The position numbers and the translations under genes were made by a program. From Paenibacillus xylanexedens (lineage in GTDB: Bacteria; Bacillota; Bacilli; Paenibacillales; Paenibacillaceae), in contig NZ_JAGIKV010000003.1 of the NCBI RefSeq assembly GCF_017874615.1, positions 248,001 through 312,000 on the forward strand: a DNA stretch of 64,000 nt, given 5' to 3'. Every line of letters begins with the position of its first letter. Position 1 is the first letter of the stretch. The notes beneath the pieces are model-generated. The model did not search any database, was not told the origin of the DNA, and worked only from the letters and a program-made list of their open reading frames with translations. Of the stretch, positions 52,491 through 61,905 are shown piece by piece.

Positions 52491-53123
52491 TTATTCAGCG
52501 TGCATTTTGTTGAAGCTAACATATTCGTTAATTGGTTTACGGTAACCGCGTGGGCGCTGTTTGGATTCCGACTTTTTACCGATGGTGATCATCATAACGG
52601 GTACATAATGGTCGGGAATATCCAAACTCCGTTGCAGTTCTTCCGAGTCAAAACCAATCATTGGACAGGTGTCCCAACCGCGATCCTGAGCGATCAGCAT
52701 CAATTGCATGGCAGACAGGCTGGCATTGCGAATCGCATCCTCACGTTGGAAAAATCTGCCGCGAGATTCGTAAAATTCGGTGACACTTTGGGATTCCTGC
52801 TCGTATTGGAACGGAGTAAGAGCGCCCAGGTTCAGCAGGCCTTCGTTAATAGTGCGGATATGATGATGCGCGTTGACGTCGCCCAATACCACGATGACTG
52901 CAGAAGCTGTTTTTACCTTATATTGCTGGGAAGCCTCATAGACTTTCTCTTTCTGTTCCTCATCTTTAATCACAAGATAGTGCGTGTGTTGCAGGTTAAA
53001 GGCAGATGGTGCAAATTTGTTCAGGGCAAACATTTCTTGCAGTTCCAAATCCGAAATTTCAATTCCTTCTTCAAAAATAACGGCCGATCTACGGTTTTTG
53101 ACTAGATTCTCCAACTCACTCAT
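52491..53123 (-). CDS. Nitroreductase-family flavoprotein
   Basis: A 210-residue FMN enzyme of the nitroreductase family. Features: an N-terminal RRS motif (LVKNRRSAVIFEEGIEI) that binds FMN phosphate, FAPSAFNLQHTHYLVIKDEE near 38-57, ASLSAMQLMLIAQDRGWDTCPMIGFD near 134-160, and VPVMMITIGKKSESKQRPRGYRKP near the end. It resembles YodC/NfrA-like members that reduce nitroaromatics or quinones. It is read leftwards; the nearest neighbour on its strand is far, so it is probably a single gene. Confidence 0.9.
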   Translation of the reverse strand: MSELENLVKNRRSAVIFEEGIEISDLELQEMFALNKFAPSAFNLQHTHYLVIKDEEQKEKVYEASQQYKVKTASAVIVVLGDVNAHHHIRTINEGLLNLGALTPFQYEQESQSVTEFYESRGRFFQREDAIRNASLSAMQLMLIAQDRGWDTCPMIGFDSEELQRSLDIPDHYVPVMMITIGKKSESKQRPRGYRKPINEYVSFNKMHAE

Positions 53124-53253
53124 GGTAGTTTCCCTCGCTTATGTATGATTTATAAACTGACTATAACACACTTAGTTACTTTATGTAAGTATTATTTTAG
53201 AATAAGACAAGGATTGTCTGCCATACGCTAAAATAAAACACTAGAGGTGATTC

Positions 53254-53493
53254 ATGAAAGCATTGATCGCAAGGTATATGGGAGGACATGACCCTCATGA
53301 ATTTCGGGTATATGTGATCCAATCTTCGACGTTAAAACGTTTTGTAGTCGTGGAGATTATTCTAGGCCCTATCGTGTACAATGTCGCACTTTATTTGTGC
53401 CATAATGTAATACTTGCTGGCGTAGGCTCTTGGGCTGGAACAGAAGGTCTGAAGAGACTGCCACTGGTCTTTAGAAAAATCGTTGGAACATGA
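53254..53493 (+). CDS. Small hypothetical protein with one hydrophobic region
   Basis: A 79-residue ORF with AGAGGTGA seven bases before its ATG. Residues 31-58 (VVVEIILGPIVYNVALYLCHNVILAGVG) are hydrophobic and could be one membrane helix. I do not recognise a family. It is divergent from the nitroreductase gene and convergent with the carboxypeptidase gene. Confidence 0.55.
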   Translation: MKALIARYMGGHDPHEFRVYVIQSSTLKRFVVVEIILGPIVYNVALYLCHNVILAGVGSWAGTEGLKRLPLVFRKIVGT

Positions 53494-53626
53494 TGAAGTG
53501 TGTAAATGAGAAATTAAAGCAGAAGAGGGCCAGTTGCGGCCCCATCTTCTCCTTCAGCCATGTTATCAATAGTCACACTTCTTTTATCTATCAAATAACT
53601 GTCTAAGATTTGGGTTCAAACCTGCC

Positions 53627-54400
53627 TTATTTAGCACGTTCCAAATACTGCTCCAGCGTAAGTTTCTGGTTGGTAATCTCACCAGCAATATACACCCCTA
53701 CATAACGTACATGCCATGGCTCATAGGAGTAACCAGTCAATTTCTCCTGGTCTTTGCCATAACGGATGATGAAGCCGTACTTGTGGGCATTGGCTTTCAG
53801 CCATTTGCCTTCTTTGGTGTTGCCAAAGCTTTGCTGAAGATCATAACCAGCCGAAGCGCTGGAGATATCCATGGCTAGACCCGTTTGATGTTCGCTTTGT
53901 CCTGGCCGAGCACTTGTTTTATTGGCAACAGCTTCACCTTTGATGCTGGCATTACGGTCAAAGATCGATTTCTGAGTCGCATACGAGCGATAGCCCGACA
54001 CCGCTTTGATATCGATGCCGTCTTTTTTGGCAGCGGCAAATAATTTCTCTATCGCGGTTGCAGCCACTTTACGCATCTGTTTCTTCGGACTGGAACCTGA
54101 GAAGCTAAAAGGAATATTAGGTACAACCAAATCTTGAGGTGCATAAGTTGAAGGCAGATTTCTCTTTTTATTGACAAGCACAACTGTACTGGACACATTG
54201 GTCACGGTTGCCACATTTTTAATCGTTTTGATCGTACGACCAGGTGCATTATCATGCAGAAATTGAGTGAAGCTAGAGCTTGCCGCAGACGCGACGGGAT
54301 TCAGGCTTGAAGTGATGGGAAACGTAGTAAAAGCAGAACCTGCTACAACAGAGCCTACGAGAATTGTAGATATGATGGATTTACGAGTAAAAGGTTTCAT
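53627..54400 (-). CDS. D-alanyl-D-alanine carboxypeptidase, VanY/LdcB (M15) type
   Basis: A 257-residue exported metallopeptidase that trims D-alanine from peptidoglycan stem peptides. A signal peptide spans residues 1-40. The M15 domain (about 105-255) has the zinc ligands: SEHQTGLAMDIS near 168-179 (His and Asp) and EPWHVRYV near 228 (Glu general base and His). The preceding VSGYRSYATQKSIFDR motif is also typical. The linker region (45-100) has no recognisable wall-binding repeat. It is read leftwards, with a dispersed repeat copy in its upstream spacer. Confidence 0.92.
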   Translation of the reverse strand: MKPFTRKSIISTILVGSVVAGSAFTTFPITSSLNPVASAASSSFTQFLHDNAPGRTIKTIKNVATVTNVSSTVVLVNKKRNLPSTYAPQDLVVPNIPFSFSGSSPKKQMRKVAATAIEKLFAAAKKDGIDIKAVSGYRSYATQKSIFDRNASIKGEAVANKTSARPGQSEHQTGLAMDISSASAGYDLQQSFGNTKEGKWLKANAHKYGFIIRYGKDQEKLTGYSYEPWHVRYVGVYIAGEITNQKLTLEQYLERAK

Positions 54401-54524
54401 GATGTGTGTTCCTCCTCGGAATATATGAATCTATATACCGAGTATACTAGAGGATTATATCCATAGGTTCTCCAATTGTTTCCGAGTTGTAAACAAAGTT
54501 TGCTATAAAATCTAACTAGAGGAT

Positions 54525-54675
54525 ATTTACCTTGCCACTTCGATGACAGAACAACCTTCCGATCGCTGTTATCCCCAGATTTTTTTGATTCAATTTTATA
54601 ATGGTGAAAATCTTAGGATAAAGGCGAACACTTCGTTTCTTCAGGTTCTTTCTGTCCTCTCCGTTTCGTGTAAAT
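54525..54675. repeat. Hairpin-forming dispersed repeat, copy B
   Basis: A 151-bp element from ATTTAC (54525) to GTGTAAAT (54668-54675), in the same orientation as copy A. It is nearly identical to copy A over the left arm (CGATGACAGAACAACCTTCC and CGCTGTTATCCCCAGATTTT blocks) and similar in the right arm (GGATAAAGGCGAAC, TCTGTCCTCTCCG). The loop differs most. It fills much of the 54401-54815 spacer; no gene is seen there. Confidence 0.82.
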
Positions 54676-54734
54676 GTTTAGTTCATATTTTATAGAGTCT
54701 TCTTCTGCAACTCTCGTAGAGGCAGTATACATGA

Positions 54735-54764
54735 AAAAGCCGTTGCATTAGATGCAACGGCTTT
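54735..54764. terminator. Bidirectional terminator
   Basis: AAAAGCCGTTGCAT and ATGCAACGGCTTTT form a perfect 14-bp stem around a short loop. It serves the leftward HesB-like gene. Confidence 0.9.
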
Positions 54765-54815
54765 TGATGTGAAGAGAGATAATGCTAGATTACTTCAAGT
54801 ATGCTGGAGCCTGTA

Positions 54816-55178
54816 TTACAACATGCAGGCGTCAGATCCACCGGAGCTTCCCGCAGTTACGGCACGGGTGTCACGAACGCGAACGTTGGCGCTGAGCACA
54901 CCAGAATCACTGCTTAATTTGAAAGAAGGATAATTCTCTTCTGTATCCAGCTTCATGTGTTGTTCTAGGTTCAGCTGCTGCTTCGGATCAACATAGAACG
55001 GAACTAGATTAGTTTCAATCTGCGCGTCGAGAGCCGCAAGTTCATCAACAATGATAATAGCGATAACTCCGTTACATCCGCAACCTTCCAAGTCATAGAT
55101 CACTTTGAAATATCCGGGTTGGTCATTCAGGCTTTCCGTCAATCGTTTTGCAGCCAAATCTGTAATTTGAATATACAT
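54816..55178 (-). CDS. HesB/IscA-like iron-sulfur cluster biosynthesis family protein
   Basis: A 120-residue protein of the HesB/IscA superfamily fold (YIQITDLAAKRLTESLND at the start, then FKVIYDLEGCGCNGVIAIIIVD). Typical IscA proteins carry three conserved cysteines, one mid-protein and a C-terminal CGC-type pair. Here the central GCGC motif is present near residues 32-36 and a single Cys sits near the C terminus (SDACML), so the cluster-binding set is unusual. It is closer to the YqkB-like, PF01521 proteins of Bacilli. A separate function is possible. Confidence 0.78.
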   Translation of the reverse strand: MYIQITDLAAKRLTESLNDQPGYFKVIYDLEGCGCNGVIAIIIVDELAALDAQIETNLVPFYVDPKQQLNLEQHMKLDTEENYPSFKLSSDSGVLSANVRVRDTRAVTAGSSGGSDACML

Positions 55179-55284
55179 ATAGGTACACTCCTTTATATGT
55201 GGTCATGGTTGTAAGTGGTAAAAGAATTCATTCAGCTTCTATTCCCATTATACTACTTTGGCAAAAATCAAAGCATTTATTTTC

Positions 55285-55313
55285 TTGACTGATCAGTCTG
55301 GAAAAGGTATTCT
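55285..55313 (+). promoter_or_regulatory. Promoter with TetR-type operator before the regulator gene
   Basis: TTGACT (55285-55290) and TATTCT (55308-55313) are 17 bases apart. The palindrome GACTGATCAGTC (55287-55298) overlaps the -35 and spacer. The site and its flank TGGAAAA recur before the NmrA-like gene, so the TetR protein probably controls both. Confidence 0.75.
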
Positions 55314-55345
55314 TTATTTAATCAATAGGGAGGTGAGGTCTGAAA

Positions 55346-55930
55346 TTGGGAAGAGCCAAGGAGTTTGACACGGAGACCGTTCTAAGAAAAGCAACGTCTG
55401 TATTTGGAGCGTACGGTTATGAAGGTACCTCTTTGAGCTTACTGTTGAGTGAACTTGGCATTGCGCGGCAAAGCTTGTATGACACCTACGGAACTAAACA
55501 TGATTTATTTGTCTCTGCTCTTAAATTCTATATTCAGCAGAAGACAGAGGCGGGGATCAGACTATTAAACGAATGCACAAGTGTGAGGCAAGGCGTGACA
55601 GAGTTGTTCAACGAAGCGGTTAATGTGTTGACAGACAACGAACGTCGTAATGAATGTTTCATCATTAATAGCGCGGTTGAACAGGCACCACAAAATCACG
55701 AAATCGCCGCCTTTATTCAAACCACTAACCAACAAATGGAAGATGTTTTTTATACTGCGCTGTTACGAGGCCAGAAGAGTGGCGAATTGAGGCATGCAGA
55801 GGAAGACTTGCCCGGACTTGCCCGTTTTCTGAATTATTCCCGACTCTCATTGACCTTTACAGCAAAGAGCGGTGCAAGCGAAGAAGCGCTACGAGATTTT
55901 GTACAGATGACCCTAAGGGCTATGGATTAG
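55346..55930 (+). CDS. TetR/AcrR-family regulator
   Basis: A 194-residue repressor. The helix-turn-helix region is FDTETVLRKATSVFGAYGYE followed by LLSELGIARQSLYDTYGTKH (residues 5-50), with an all-helical ligand domain after. The start is TTG at 55346 after a GGGAGGTGAGG binding site. Its operator lies over its own promoter and again before the downstream gene. The ligand is unknown; paired NmrA-like reductases suggest a redox or electrophile signal. Confidence 0.9.
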   Translation: MGRAKEFDTETVLRKATSVFGAYGYEGTSLSLLLSELGIARQSLYDTYGTKHDLFVSALKFYIQQKTEAGIRLLNECTSVRQGVTELFNEAVNVLTDNERRNECFIINSAVEQAPQNHEIAAFIQTTNQQMEDVFYTALLRGQKSGELRHAEEDLPGLARFLNYSRLSLTFTAKSGASEEALRDFVQMTLRAMD

Positions 55931-56010
55931 CGTTTTACATGATTCGAGTAAGAATTCTTTACGTTTTTTTTAAAATGGACGCTTAGAGCGTTTATTTTTT
56001 GACTATTATA

Positions 56011-56022
56011 GACCGATTGGTC
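56011..56022 (+). promoter_or_regulatory. Second TetR-type operator, before the NmrA-like gene
   Basis: GACCGATTGGTC is a near-perfect palindrome matching GACTGATCAGTC at 55287, and both are followed by TGGAAAA. It lies 39 bases before the NmrA-like start. Confidence 0.7.
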
Positions 56023-56060
56023 TGGAAAAACGCCGAACAAAACTGAAGGAGGAAGCAAAC

Positions 56061-56849
56061 ATGATCAATGATAAACCGTTGACACTTATTACAGGGGCTA
56101 ATGGTAAGACAGGAAGCCGTGTTGCGGCCATACTTCAAAAGCATCATTATCCGGTGCGTTTGGCAGGAAGAACGAAACCATCTCTTTCTGGTTCTGCCGA
56201 TAATTATGTCTATTTTGATTGGTATGATTCCGAGACATATGCGCTGGCGCTGAAAAATGTGAATCAGGTGTACCTTGTTGTGCCAGCAATGGATATGAAC
56301 CCAGAAGACGTCATCATTCCGTTCATCAAGGAAGCATTATGGACCGGCATTAAGCGATTTGTCTTGCTTGGCAGTGCTTCAATTGATGAAGAGGGTCCTA
56401 TATTTGGCAAAGTACATCAGTATATAAAAGCCCATGCTCCTGAGTGGGCTGTATTGCAGCCTTCCTATTTTATGGAGAACTTTACGGAGGGACCGCATCG
56501 GGAGACGACGAAACAACTCGGGAAAATTTACAGTGCTACGGGTGACGGGAAAATTGGATTTGTTAGTGCAGATGATATCGCGGCAGTTGCGTTCCATGCT
56601 CTGACAGATGTTGTTCCTCATAATAAGGAGCATATCATTACAGGGCCGGAGACGTTGTCCTATGGACAGGTTGCAGACGTCTTGAGCCATGTACTGGGTC
56701 AGTCCATTCAGCATGAATCTTTGTCCGATGATGAATTGAGGAACAGCATGATTCGCGCAGGAATGTCAGAAGAATATGCTGCTGCCCTCGCAGGACTGGA
56801 TGTGCCTATCCGGGAGGAGGGGAGAGAAGATCAACGACGGATACGGTGA
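56061..56849 (+). CDS. NmrA-like NAD(P)-binding protein (atypical SDR)
   Basis: A 262-residue atypical short-chain dehydrogenase-type protein. The N-terminal dinucleotide motif is TLITGANGKTGSRVAAILQK (residues 8-27), and the NmrA-like features VYLVVPAMDMNPEDVIIPFIKEA and FVLLGSASIDEEG follow. No classical catalytic Tyr-x-x-x-Lys pair is evident, so it may sense NAD(P) or reduce quinones. GAAGGAGG precedes the ATG. The matched operator before it ties it to the TetR protein at 55346. Confidence 0.85.
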   Translation: MINDKPLTLITGANGKTGSRVAAILQKHHYPVRLAGRTKPSLSGSADNYVYFDWYDSETYALALKNVNQVYLVVPAMDMNPEDVIIPFIKEALWTGIKRFVLLGSASIDEEGPIFGKVHQYIKAHAPEWAVLQPSYFMENFTEGPHRETTKQLGKIYSATGDGKIGFVSADDIAAVAFHALTDVVPHNKEHIITGPETLSYGQVADVLSHVLGQSIQHESLSDDELRNSMIRAGMSEEYAAALAGLDVPIREEGREDQRRIR

Positions 56850-56946
56850 CAAAAATAACGGGGAATAACCCGATTTCATTCGAGAAATTTATTCAGAATC
56901 ATATGGAAGTATGGAAATAATGGAAGAAATATTTTCATATTATGAG

Positions 56947-56973
56947 AAGACGGTGCCTAGTGCCCGTCTTTTT
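56947..56973 (+). terminator. Terminator after the NmrA-like gene
   Basis: AAGACGG (56947-56953) pairs with CCGTCTT (56964-56970), followed by five T in all. Confidence 0.82.
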
Positions 56974-57093
56974 GCATGTCTACCAGCATGTTGACATCGT
57001 TGATTCAGCTATGAATCTCTCCCTAGCCAGGGACACTACGGAAAGCAGTGATTATACGAACACACTTTTGGGGAAATAGATGAAGATGAATGT

Positions 57094-57118
57094 TAGGGCG
57101 TGTCTGAGACACGCCCTA
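57094..57118 (+). promoter_or_regulatory. Strong hairpin in the leader of the OpuC-type operon
   Basis: TAGGGCGTGTC (57094-57104) pairs perfectly with GACACGCCCTA (57108-57118), an 11-bp GC-rich stem with a three-base loop. It ends 22 bases before the ATG at 57141, next to the AAAGGGG binding site, and no T run follows. It is more likely an mRNA control or stability element than a terminator. Confidence 0.6.
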
Positions 57119-57140
57119 GATAAAGGGGCGAAGAGAGAGA

Positions 57141-58115
57141 ATGATTCAGTTCGAAAATGTATCGAAACAATATCCTGATGGAACAACGGCTTTGCGTCAG
57201 GTTAACCTCAACATTAACAAGGGAGAATTGTTCGTCATGATTGGTCCGAGTGGATGTGGCAAAACCACCATGCTCAAAATGATCAATCGCCTGATTGAAC
57301 GAACAGATGGAACAGTGCGCATTAATGAACGCCCAATCGATGAATACAACATTCACGAATTGCGCTGGAATATAGGATATGTGCTGCAACAGATTGCACT
57401 ATTCCCGCATATGACAATTGCCGAAAATATTGCAGTTGTTCCTGAACTCCGAAAATGGAAGTCAGATCAAATTAAGGAGCGTGTACATACGTTACTGGAC
57501 ATGGTGGGTTTGCACGGAGATACGTACAGTGAGCGTAAACCGTCCGAGTTATCCGGAGGACAACAGCAGAGAATTGGTGTGTTGCGTGCACTAGCTGCCG
57601 ATCCCGAGATAGTTTTGATGGATGAACCGTTCAGTGCACTCGATCCAATGAGTCGGGAGAAATTACAGGACGATATTCTGGATATCCAGCGTCAGATGAA
57701 AAAAACAATTGTGTTTGTCACCCATGATATTCAGGAAGCGATGAAGCTGGGGGATCGCATCTGTATTATGAAGGATGGACAGGTTTTGCAGGTAGGCACC
57801 CCGGAAGAACTGATCCGACAGCCAGCTAATGATTTCGTACGTGAATTTGTCGGAAGTCCTAACACCGATACGAGTTCACAATCTGATTTTGATCTCGAAT
57901 CCATCATGTCACCACTCTCACCAGGTCATGTGCCAAAATCAGCTAAAACTGCCGTTCCTGTATCCATTACGTTGACGGAGTTAGTTGATATCATGGCTTC
58001 CCATGACCATCTGCTGGTTGAACGTAACCGCCAGATTATTGGCGAGATCAGTCGAGTTGATCTGATGAAATACTGGTCTGGTCAGTTACAGGAACGAGGT
58101 GAAGGACATGAGTAG
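57141..58115 (+). CDS. opuCA: Osmoprotectant ABC transporter ATPase, OpuCA-like
   Basis: A 324-residue ATPase with Walker [10 protein letters not shown] (near 36), signature [11 protein letters not shown] (near 137) and Walker [14 protein letters not shown] (near 155). A C-terminal extension (about 235-320) includes a single CBS-like half ([33 protein letters not shown]); full OpuCA proteins carry two CBS domains. The family imports glycine betaine, carnitine or choline under osmotic stress. The next gene overlaps by eight bases and encodes a fused permease/binding protein, completing the transporter. Confidence 0.88.
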   Translation: MIQFENVSKQYPDGTTALRQVNLNINKGELFVMIGPSGCGKTTMLKMINRLIERTDGTVRINERPIDEYNIHELRWNIGYVLQQIALFPHMTIAENIAVVPELRKWKSDQIKERVHTLLDMVGLHGDTYSERKPSELSGGQQQRIGVLRALAADPEIVLMDEPFSALDPMSREKLQDDILDIQRQMKKTIVFVTHDIQEAMKLGDRICIMKDGQVLQVGTPEELIRQPANDFVREFVGSPNTDTSSQSDFDLESIMSPLSPGHVPKSAKTAVPVSITLTELVDIMASHDHLLVERNRQIIGEISRVDLMKYWSGQLQERGEGHE

Positions 58116-59622
58116 ATTCACGGAGGTGTTCAGTGAGCGCAAAGGTCAATTGTTGTCTGCTCTGCTGGAACATATTCAGATCTCATTTATCGCATTGTTC
58201 TTTGCTGTTCTCATCGCTATTCCGCTCGGTATATACCTGACACGCAAACCAAGAGTGGCTGAACCAATTATCGGAGTTACAGCTGTGTTGCAGACGATAC
58301 CGTCCTTGGCGCTTCTCGGATTGCTCATCCCGTTATTCGGCATAGGCACACTTCCTGCAATCATTGCACTGGTGGTGTATGCACTGCTTCCCGTACTCCG
58401 CAACACGTACACAGGCATATCCGAAGTTGATCCTTCCATGGTGGAAGCAGCGAATGCGATGGGCATGAATAATCGGCAACGTCTAATCAAAGTGGAACTG
58501 CCACTGGCGATGCCTGTTATTATGGCCGGAATTCGGACCGCGATGGTCCTGATTGTAGGAACGGCGACACTTGCTGCCTTGATCGGCGCAGGAGGTTTGG
58601 GTGCATTAATTTTGCTGGGCATTGATCGGAACGATACGGCATTGATCATCCTTGGAGCCATTCCGGCCGCATTGCTGGCTATTTTGTTTGATGTACTATT
58701 ACGTCAGTTCCAGCGGTTATCCTTTAAGAAAACATTGGTTACCCTTGGTTCGCTGGCAATAATCGCGATACTTGTGATTACCATTCCCTTCGTGGCACGT
58801 GGTGGTCAGAAGGATCTCGTCATTTCCGGGAAATTGGGGGCGGAACCCGAAATCCTCATTAATATGTACAAATTGTTAATCGAAAAAGACACAGACCTGA
58901 CCGTTGAACTAAAACCCGGATTAGGCAAAACGCCATTCCTTTTCAATGCACTCAAGTCGGGTGATATTGACATCTATCCCGAATTCACGGGGACAGCGAT
59001 CTCCGAATTTATGAAGGAAACGGCTGTGAGTACGGATCGATCAGAGGTCTACGAACAAGCCAGAGACGGAATGTTAAGCCAATTCAACATGGTGCTACTG
59101 AACCCTATGGATTACAACAATACGTATACGTTGGCCGTTCCAAAGAGCATCGTAGATCAATACAATCTCAAGACCATTTCGGATCTCAAACCGGTTGAGC
59201 AGCAGATCAAAGCAGGATTCACACTTGAATTCTCGGATCGGGAAGATGGTTACCTTGGCATTCAGAAGAAGTATGGGATTGAATTCCCGAACGTTGCAAC
59301 AATGGAACCGAAGCTTCGCTATGGTGCTGTTCAACGTGGCGATATCAATCTCGTTGATGCTTACTCCACAGACAGTGAGTTGAGACAGTATGAACTCGTT
59401 GTGCTGGAGGATGATCAGGAGTTATTCCCACCGTATCAAGGCGCGCCGATGCTACGTCAAGAAACGGCAGATCAATATCCACAACTGGTTGAGGTGCTGA
59501 ATCAGCTTGCTGGCAAAATTACGGATGATGAGATGCGTCAGATGAACTATGACGTGAACGTAGAGGGAGAGAATCCTGAACAGGTTGCAGCAGAGTACCT
59601 TAAACAGGCTGGATTGCTGTAA
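58108..59622 (+). CDS. Osmoprotectant ABC transporter, permease fused to binding protein
   Basis: A 504-residue fusion. Residues 1-215 are an OpuCB-like permease with about six membrane helices and the coupling motif [20 protein letters not shown] near 115-134. A further helix near 215-235 leads into an OpuAC/ProX-like substrate-binding domain (240-504) with [20 protein letters not shown] and [17 protein letters not shown]. The binding domain would face outside, tethered by its membrane segment. This arrangement is known in some Firmicute and Helicobacter-type systems. I chose the ATG at 58108 (GAGG eight bases earlier); a GTG at 58099 is an alternative. Confidence 0.9.
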   Translation: MSRFTEVFSERKGQLLSALLEHIQISFIALFFAVLIAIPLGIYLTRKPRVAEPIIGVTAVLQTIPSLALLGLLIPLFGIGTLPAIIALVVYALLPVLRNTYTGISEVDPSMVEAANAMGMNNRQRLIKVELPLAMPVIMAGIRTAMVLIVGTATLAALIGAGGLGALILLGIDRNDTALIILGAIPAALLAILFDVLLRQFQRLSFKKTLVTLGSLAIIAILVITIPFVARGGQKDLVISGKLGAEPEILINMYKLLIEKDTDLTVELKPGLGKTPFLFNALKSGDIDIYPEFTGTAISEFMKETAVSTDRSEVYEQARDGMLSQFNMVLLNPMDYNNTYTLAVPKSIVDQYNLKTISDLKPVEQQIKAGFTLEFSDREDGYLGIQKKYGIEFPNVATMEPKLRYGAVQRGDINLVDAYSTDSELRQYELVVLEDDQELFPPYQGAPMLRQETADQYPQLVEVLNQLAGKITDDEMRQMNYDVNVEGENPEQVAAEYLKQAGLL

Positions 59623-59669
59623 CTTCAGGCATCCCTGCAATAGATGTACCAAAAGGATGAGGAGGAACC

Positions 59670-61019
59670 ATGATGACACAAGAAACGTATGACTTGATTG
59701 CGATTGGCACAGGAAGCGCGGCTAGCTCTGTAATCACCCGTTGCGCTGAAGCTGGCTGGAAAATTGCTGTAATTGATGAACGTGAGTTCGGCGGAACGTG
59801 TGCACTGCGTGGCTGTGATCCCAAGAAAGTGCTGGCTGGAGCGGCTGAGCTGATTGACTGGAATGAACGGATGCAAGGGAAAGGAATTCAGGGACAGGCG
59901 ACCATCAACTGGTCTGAACTTATGGCCTTTAAACGCACCTTTACCGAGAGTATACCTAGAGCAAGTGAAGATCAATTCAAACAGGCCGGAATGGATACGT
60001 TCCATGGTAAAGCTTCATTTGTCGATGAAGACCATATTCAAGTGGGAGAAGAAGTGCTCCATGGCAAACACATCCTGATTGCTACTGGTGCAAGACCAGC
60101 GCCACTTGAGATTGAGGGCTCGGAGCATCTTATATATAGTGATGACTTTCTGGATCTGGAACAGCTGCCGGATCGATTAGTTCTGGTAGGCGGTGGATAC
60201 ATTGCATTTGAGTTTGCGCATATTGCGGCCAGAGCCGGGACGGAAGTCCATATCCTGCATCGGAGTGAACAGCCTCTGAAGTCGTTTGATGCGGAGCTTG
60301 TAGAATCTTTGTTGCAAAAATCAAAAGAGATCGGCATTCATGTTCACTTGAACGCGGAGGTGAAGTCCATACGGCAAGAGGGGAACGCCTATGTCGTTCA
60401 TGGCACACGTAATGGTGCAGATCACCAGTGGCAGTGCGGACTTGTCGTTCATGGAGCCGGGCGTGTTCCTAATGTGGATGGGCTGGAATTGGAGAAAGCC
60501 AACGTCAGCTACAGCAAAAAGGGGATTACGGTGAACGAGTACTTGCAAAGTGAAAGTAATCCGAGAGTGTATGCTGCTGGGGATGTAACGGATACAAAAG
60601 GGTTGCATTTAACCCCGTTAGCAGGTCAGGAATCCCGGGCTGTATCGTTCCATTTGTTGGAGGGAAATCAACACAAACCTAATTATAAAGTGATGCCTTC
60701 CATTGTGTTTACTGTCCCTGCCCTTGGAGCTGTAGGTATGAGCACGGAACAAGCCAAAAAAGAGGGCTACGAGGTGCAGGTAAATGATATGTCGAAATGG
60801 TATACTTACAAGCGAACTCATGAAAAATTTGCCATGGCCAAAGTGGTGATCGACAAATCAACCGGGCGTATTCTGGGTGCGCATGTGCTCGGGAGCAAAA
60901 CAGAAGAATTGATCAACCTTTTTGCAATGGCGATTCAGTTCAATCTGACTATCGATCAGTTAAACACCATGAATCTTGCATATCCTACTGCTGCATCGGA
61001 TCTGGGTTCTTTAATTTAG
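59670..61019 (+). CDS. FAD-dependent pyridine nucleotide-disulfide oxidoreductase
   Basis: A 449-residue flavoenzyme of the glutathione/mercuric reductase family. The FAD motif is LIAIGTGSAASSVITRCAEA at 9-28, followed by the redox-active pair in FGGTCALRGCDPKKVL (Cys near 45 and 50). The spacing here is four residues (C-A-L-R-G-C), as in glutathione-reductase-type enzymes. The NAD fold is LVLVGGGYIAFEFAHIAARAG near 170-190, and the C-terminal interface domain lacks the usual His-x-x-x-x-Glu-Pro motif in its common form. The physiological disulfide is unknown. It lies just after the osmoprotectant operon, with GGAGGAACC before the ATG. Confidence 0.88.
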   Translation: MMTQETYDLIAIGTGSAASSVITRCAEAGWKIAVIDEREFGGTCALRGCDPKKVLAGAAELIDWNERMQGKGIQGQATINWSELMAFKRTFTESIPRASEDQFKQAGMDTFHGKASFVDEDHIQVGEEVLHGKHILIATGARPAPLEIEGSEHLIYSDDFLDLEQLPDRLVLVGGGYIAFEFAHIAARAGTEVHILHRSEQPLKSFDAELVESLLQKSKEIGIHVHLNAEVKSIRQEGNAYVVHGTRNGADHQWQCGLVVHGAGRVPNVDGLELEKANVSYSKKGITVNEYLQSESNPRVYAAGDVTDTKGLHLTPLAGQESRAVSFHLLEGNQHKPNYKVMPSIVFTVPALGAVGMSTEQAKKEGYEVQVNDMSKWYTYKRTHEKFAMAKVVIDKSTGRILGAHVLGSKTEELINLFAMAIQFNLTIDQLNTMNLAYPTAASDLGSLI

Positions 61020-61076
61020 AAGTGATGAAGTGAGGATGAACTCCCCTTTGGGACGGAAGAAAGGATGAAAACAACG

Positions 61077-61685
61077 ATGTCATCGGATTTTATTGGGCTT
61101 CATGAAGGCAAGTGGACTAAGGAACCCGTTGCTGCACGGATGGATGGGGATCGTTTCGTTGTGGAAGCTCGGGAAGGCAGTGACTTCTGGGAGAACACAT
61201 TCTACGGGTTCTGTCATCGGGATGGACATGCCATGCTTGCTCCATGGGACGGAACGGAAGCAATTGAGGTATCGTTTGATCTAAGCTCATTCACCGAATT
61301 ATATGATCAGGCGGGACTAATGTTATGGTACGGAGAAGACCAATGGATCAAGGCCGGAGTTGAGGTCAATGATGGTGTGGCACATGTTGGAGCCGTCGTG
61401 ACGGATACATATTCGGATTGGTCACTCTCTCCTGTGCCAGAGTGGGGTGGACGAATCGTAACAATCAGAGCCTCCTACAGTAATGATGCTGTTGTCATTC
61501 GTGCTCGCACAGATGAGCATCCTTGGCGTACGATTCGGGTTGCACGGTTTGCCTATCCGACGAACAAACACGCAGGTCCGTTTCTGTGTTCACCAAAGCG
61601 TGGAGGGTTCGAGGTAGCCTTTACCAAGTGGAGATCCACGACACCCGATCAAGACTTGCATACAGATCCGCCGATTACAGATTAA
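61077..61685 (+). CDS. DUF1349-like (concanavalin-type) protein
   Basis: A 202-residue soluble protein of the DUF1349/regulation-of-enolase-like family with a lectin-type beta-sandwich. Typical parts: EGSDFWENTFYGFCHRDGHA near 30-48, YDQAGLMLWYGEDQWIKAGVEV near 83-104, and SPKRGGFEVAFTKWR near the end. The function is not established. I chose the ATG at 61077 because the AAAGG site touches the alternative ATG at 61065. It follows the oxidoreductase gene in the same orientation and may be cotranscribed. Confidence 0.85.
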   Translation: MSSDFIGLHEGKWTKEPVAARMDGDRFVVEAREGSDFWENTFYGFCHRDGHAMLAPWDGTEAIEVSFDLSSFTELYDQAGLMLWYGEDQWIKAGVEVNDGVAHVGAVVTDTYSDWSLSPVPEWGGRIVTIRASYSNDAVVIRARTDEHPWRTIRVARFAYPTNKHAGPFLCSPKRGGFEVAFTKWRSTTPDQDLHTDPPITD

Positions 61686-61749
61686 AACAAGTTAAGATGC
61701 ATGATAAACAATGAAACATGACTGGCTTAGAAAGCAAAACAACAAAAAC

Positions 61750-61786
61750 AAGCAAGTCTTCCATTGACGGAGGACTTGCTTATTTG
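61750..61786. terminator. Terminator after the DUF1349-like gene
   Basis: AAGCAAGTCTTCC (61750-61762) pairs with GGAGGACTTGCTT (61769-61781) with one mismatch, with T-rich sequence after. From here to 61905 there is no supported gene. Confidence 0.82.
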
Positions 61787-61905
61787 TGTGTTTAAACTTT
61801 GGACTGTGAAAAGTCTCCAGTTACTCGTTTCATCATTCACCGGGGTCAGTGGGTTCTTTTCGCACATACAATAGAGTGCTTGCGAACTTTACTTGAGTTT
61901 AACGT

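Noticed and set aside
52476..53105. 209-codon open frame opposite the nitroreductase gene
   Set aside because: It mirrors a well-supported nitroreductase and has a composition typical of antisense frames.
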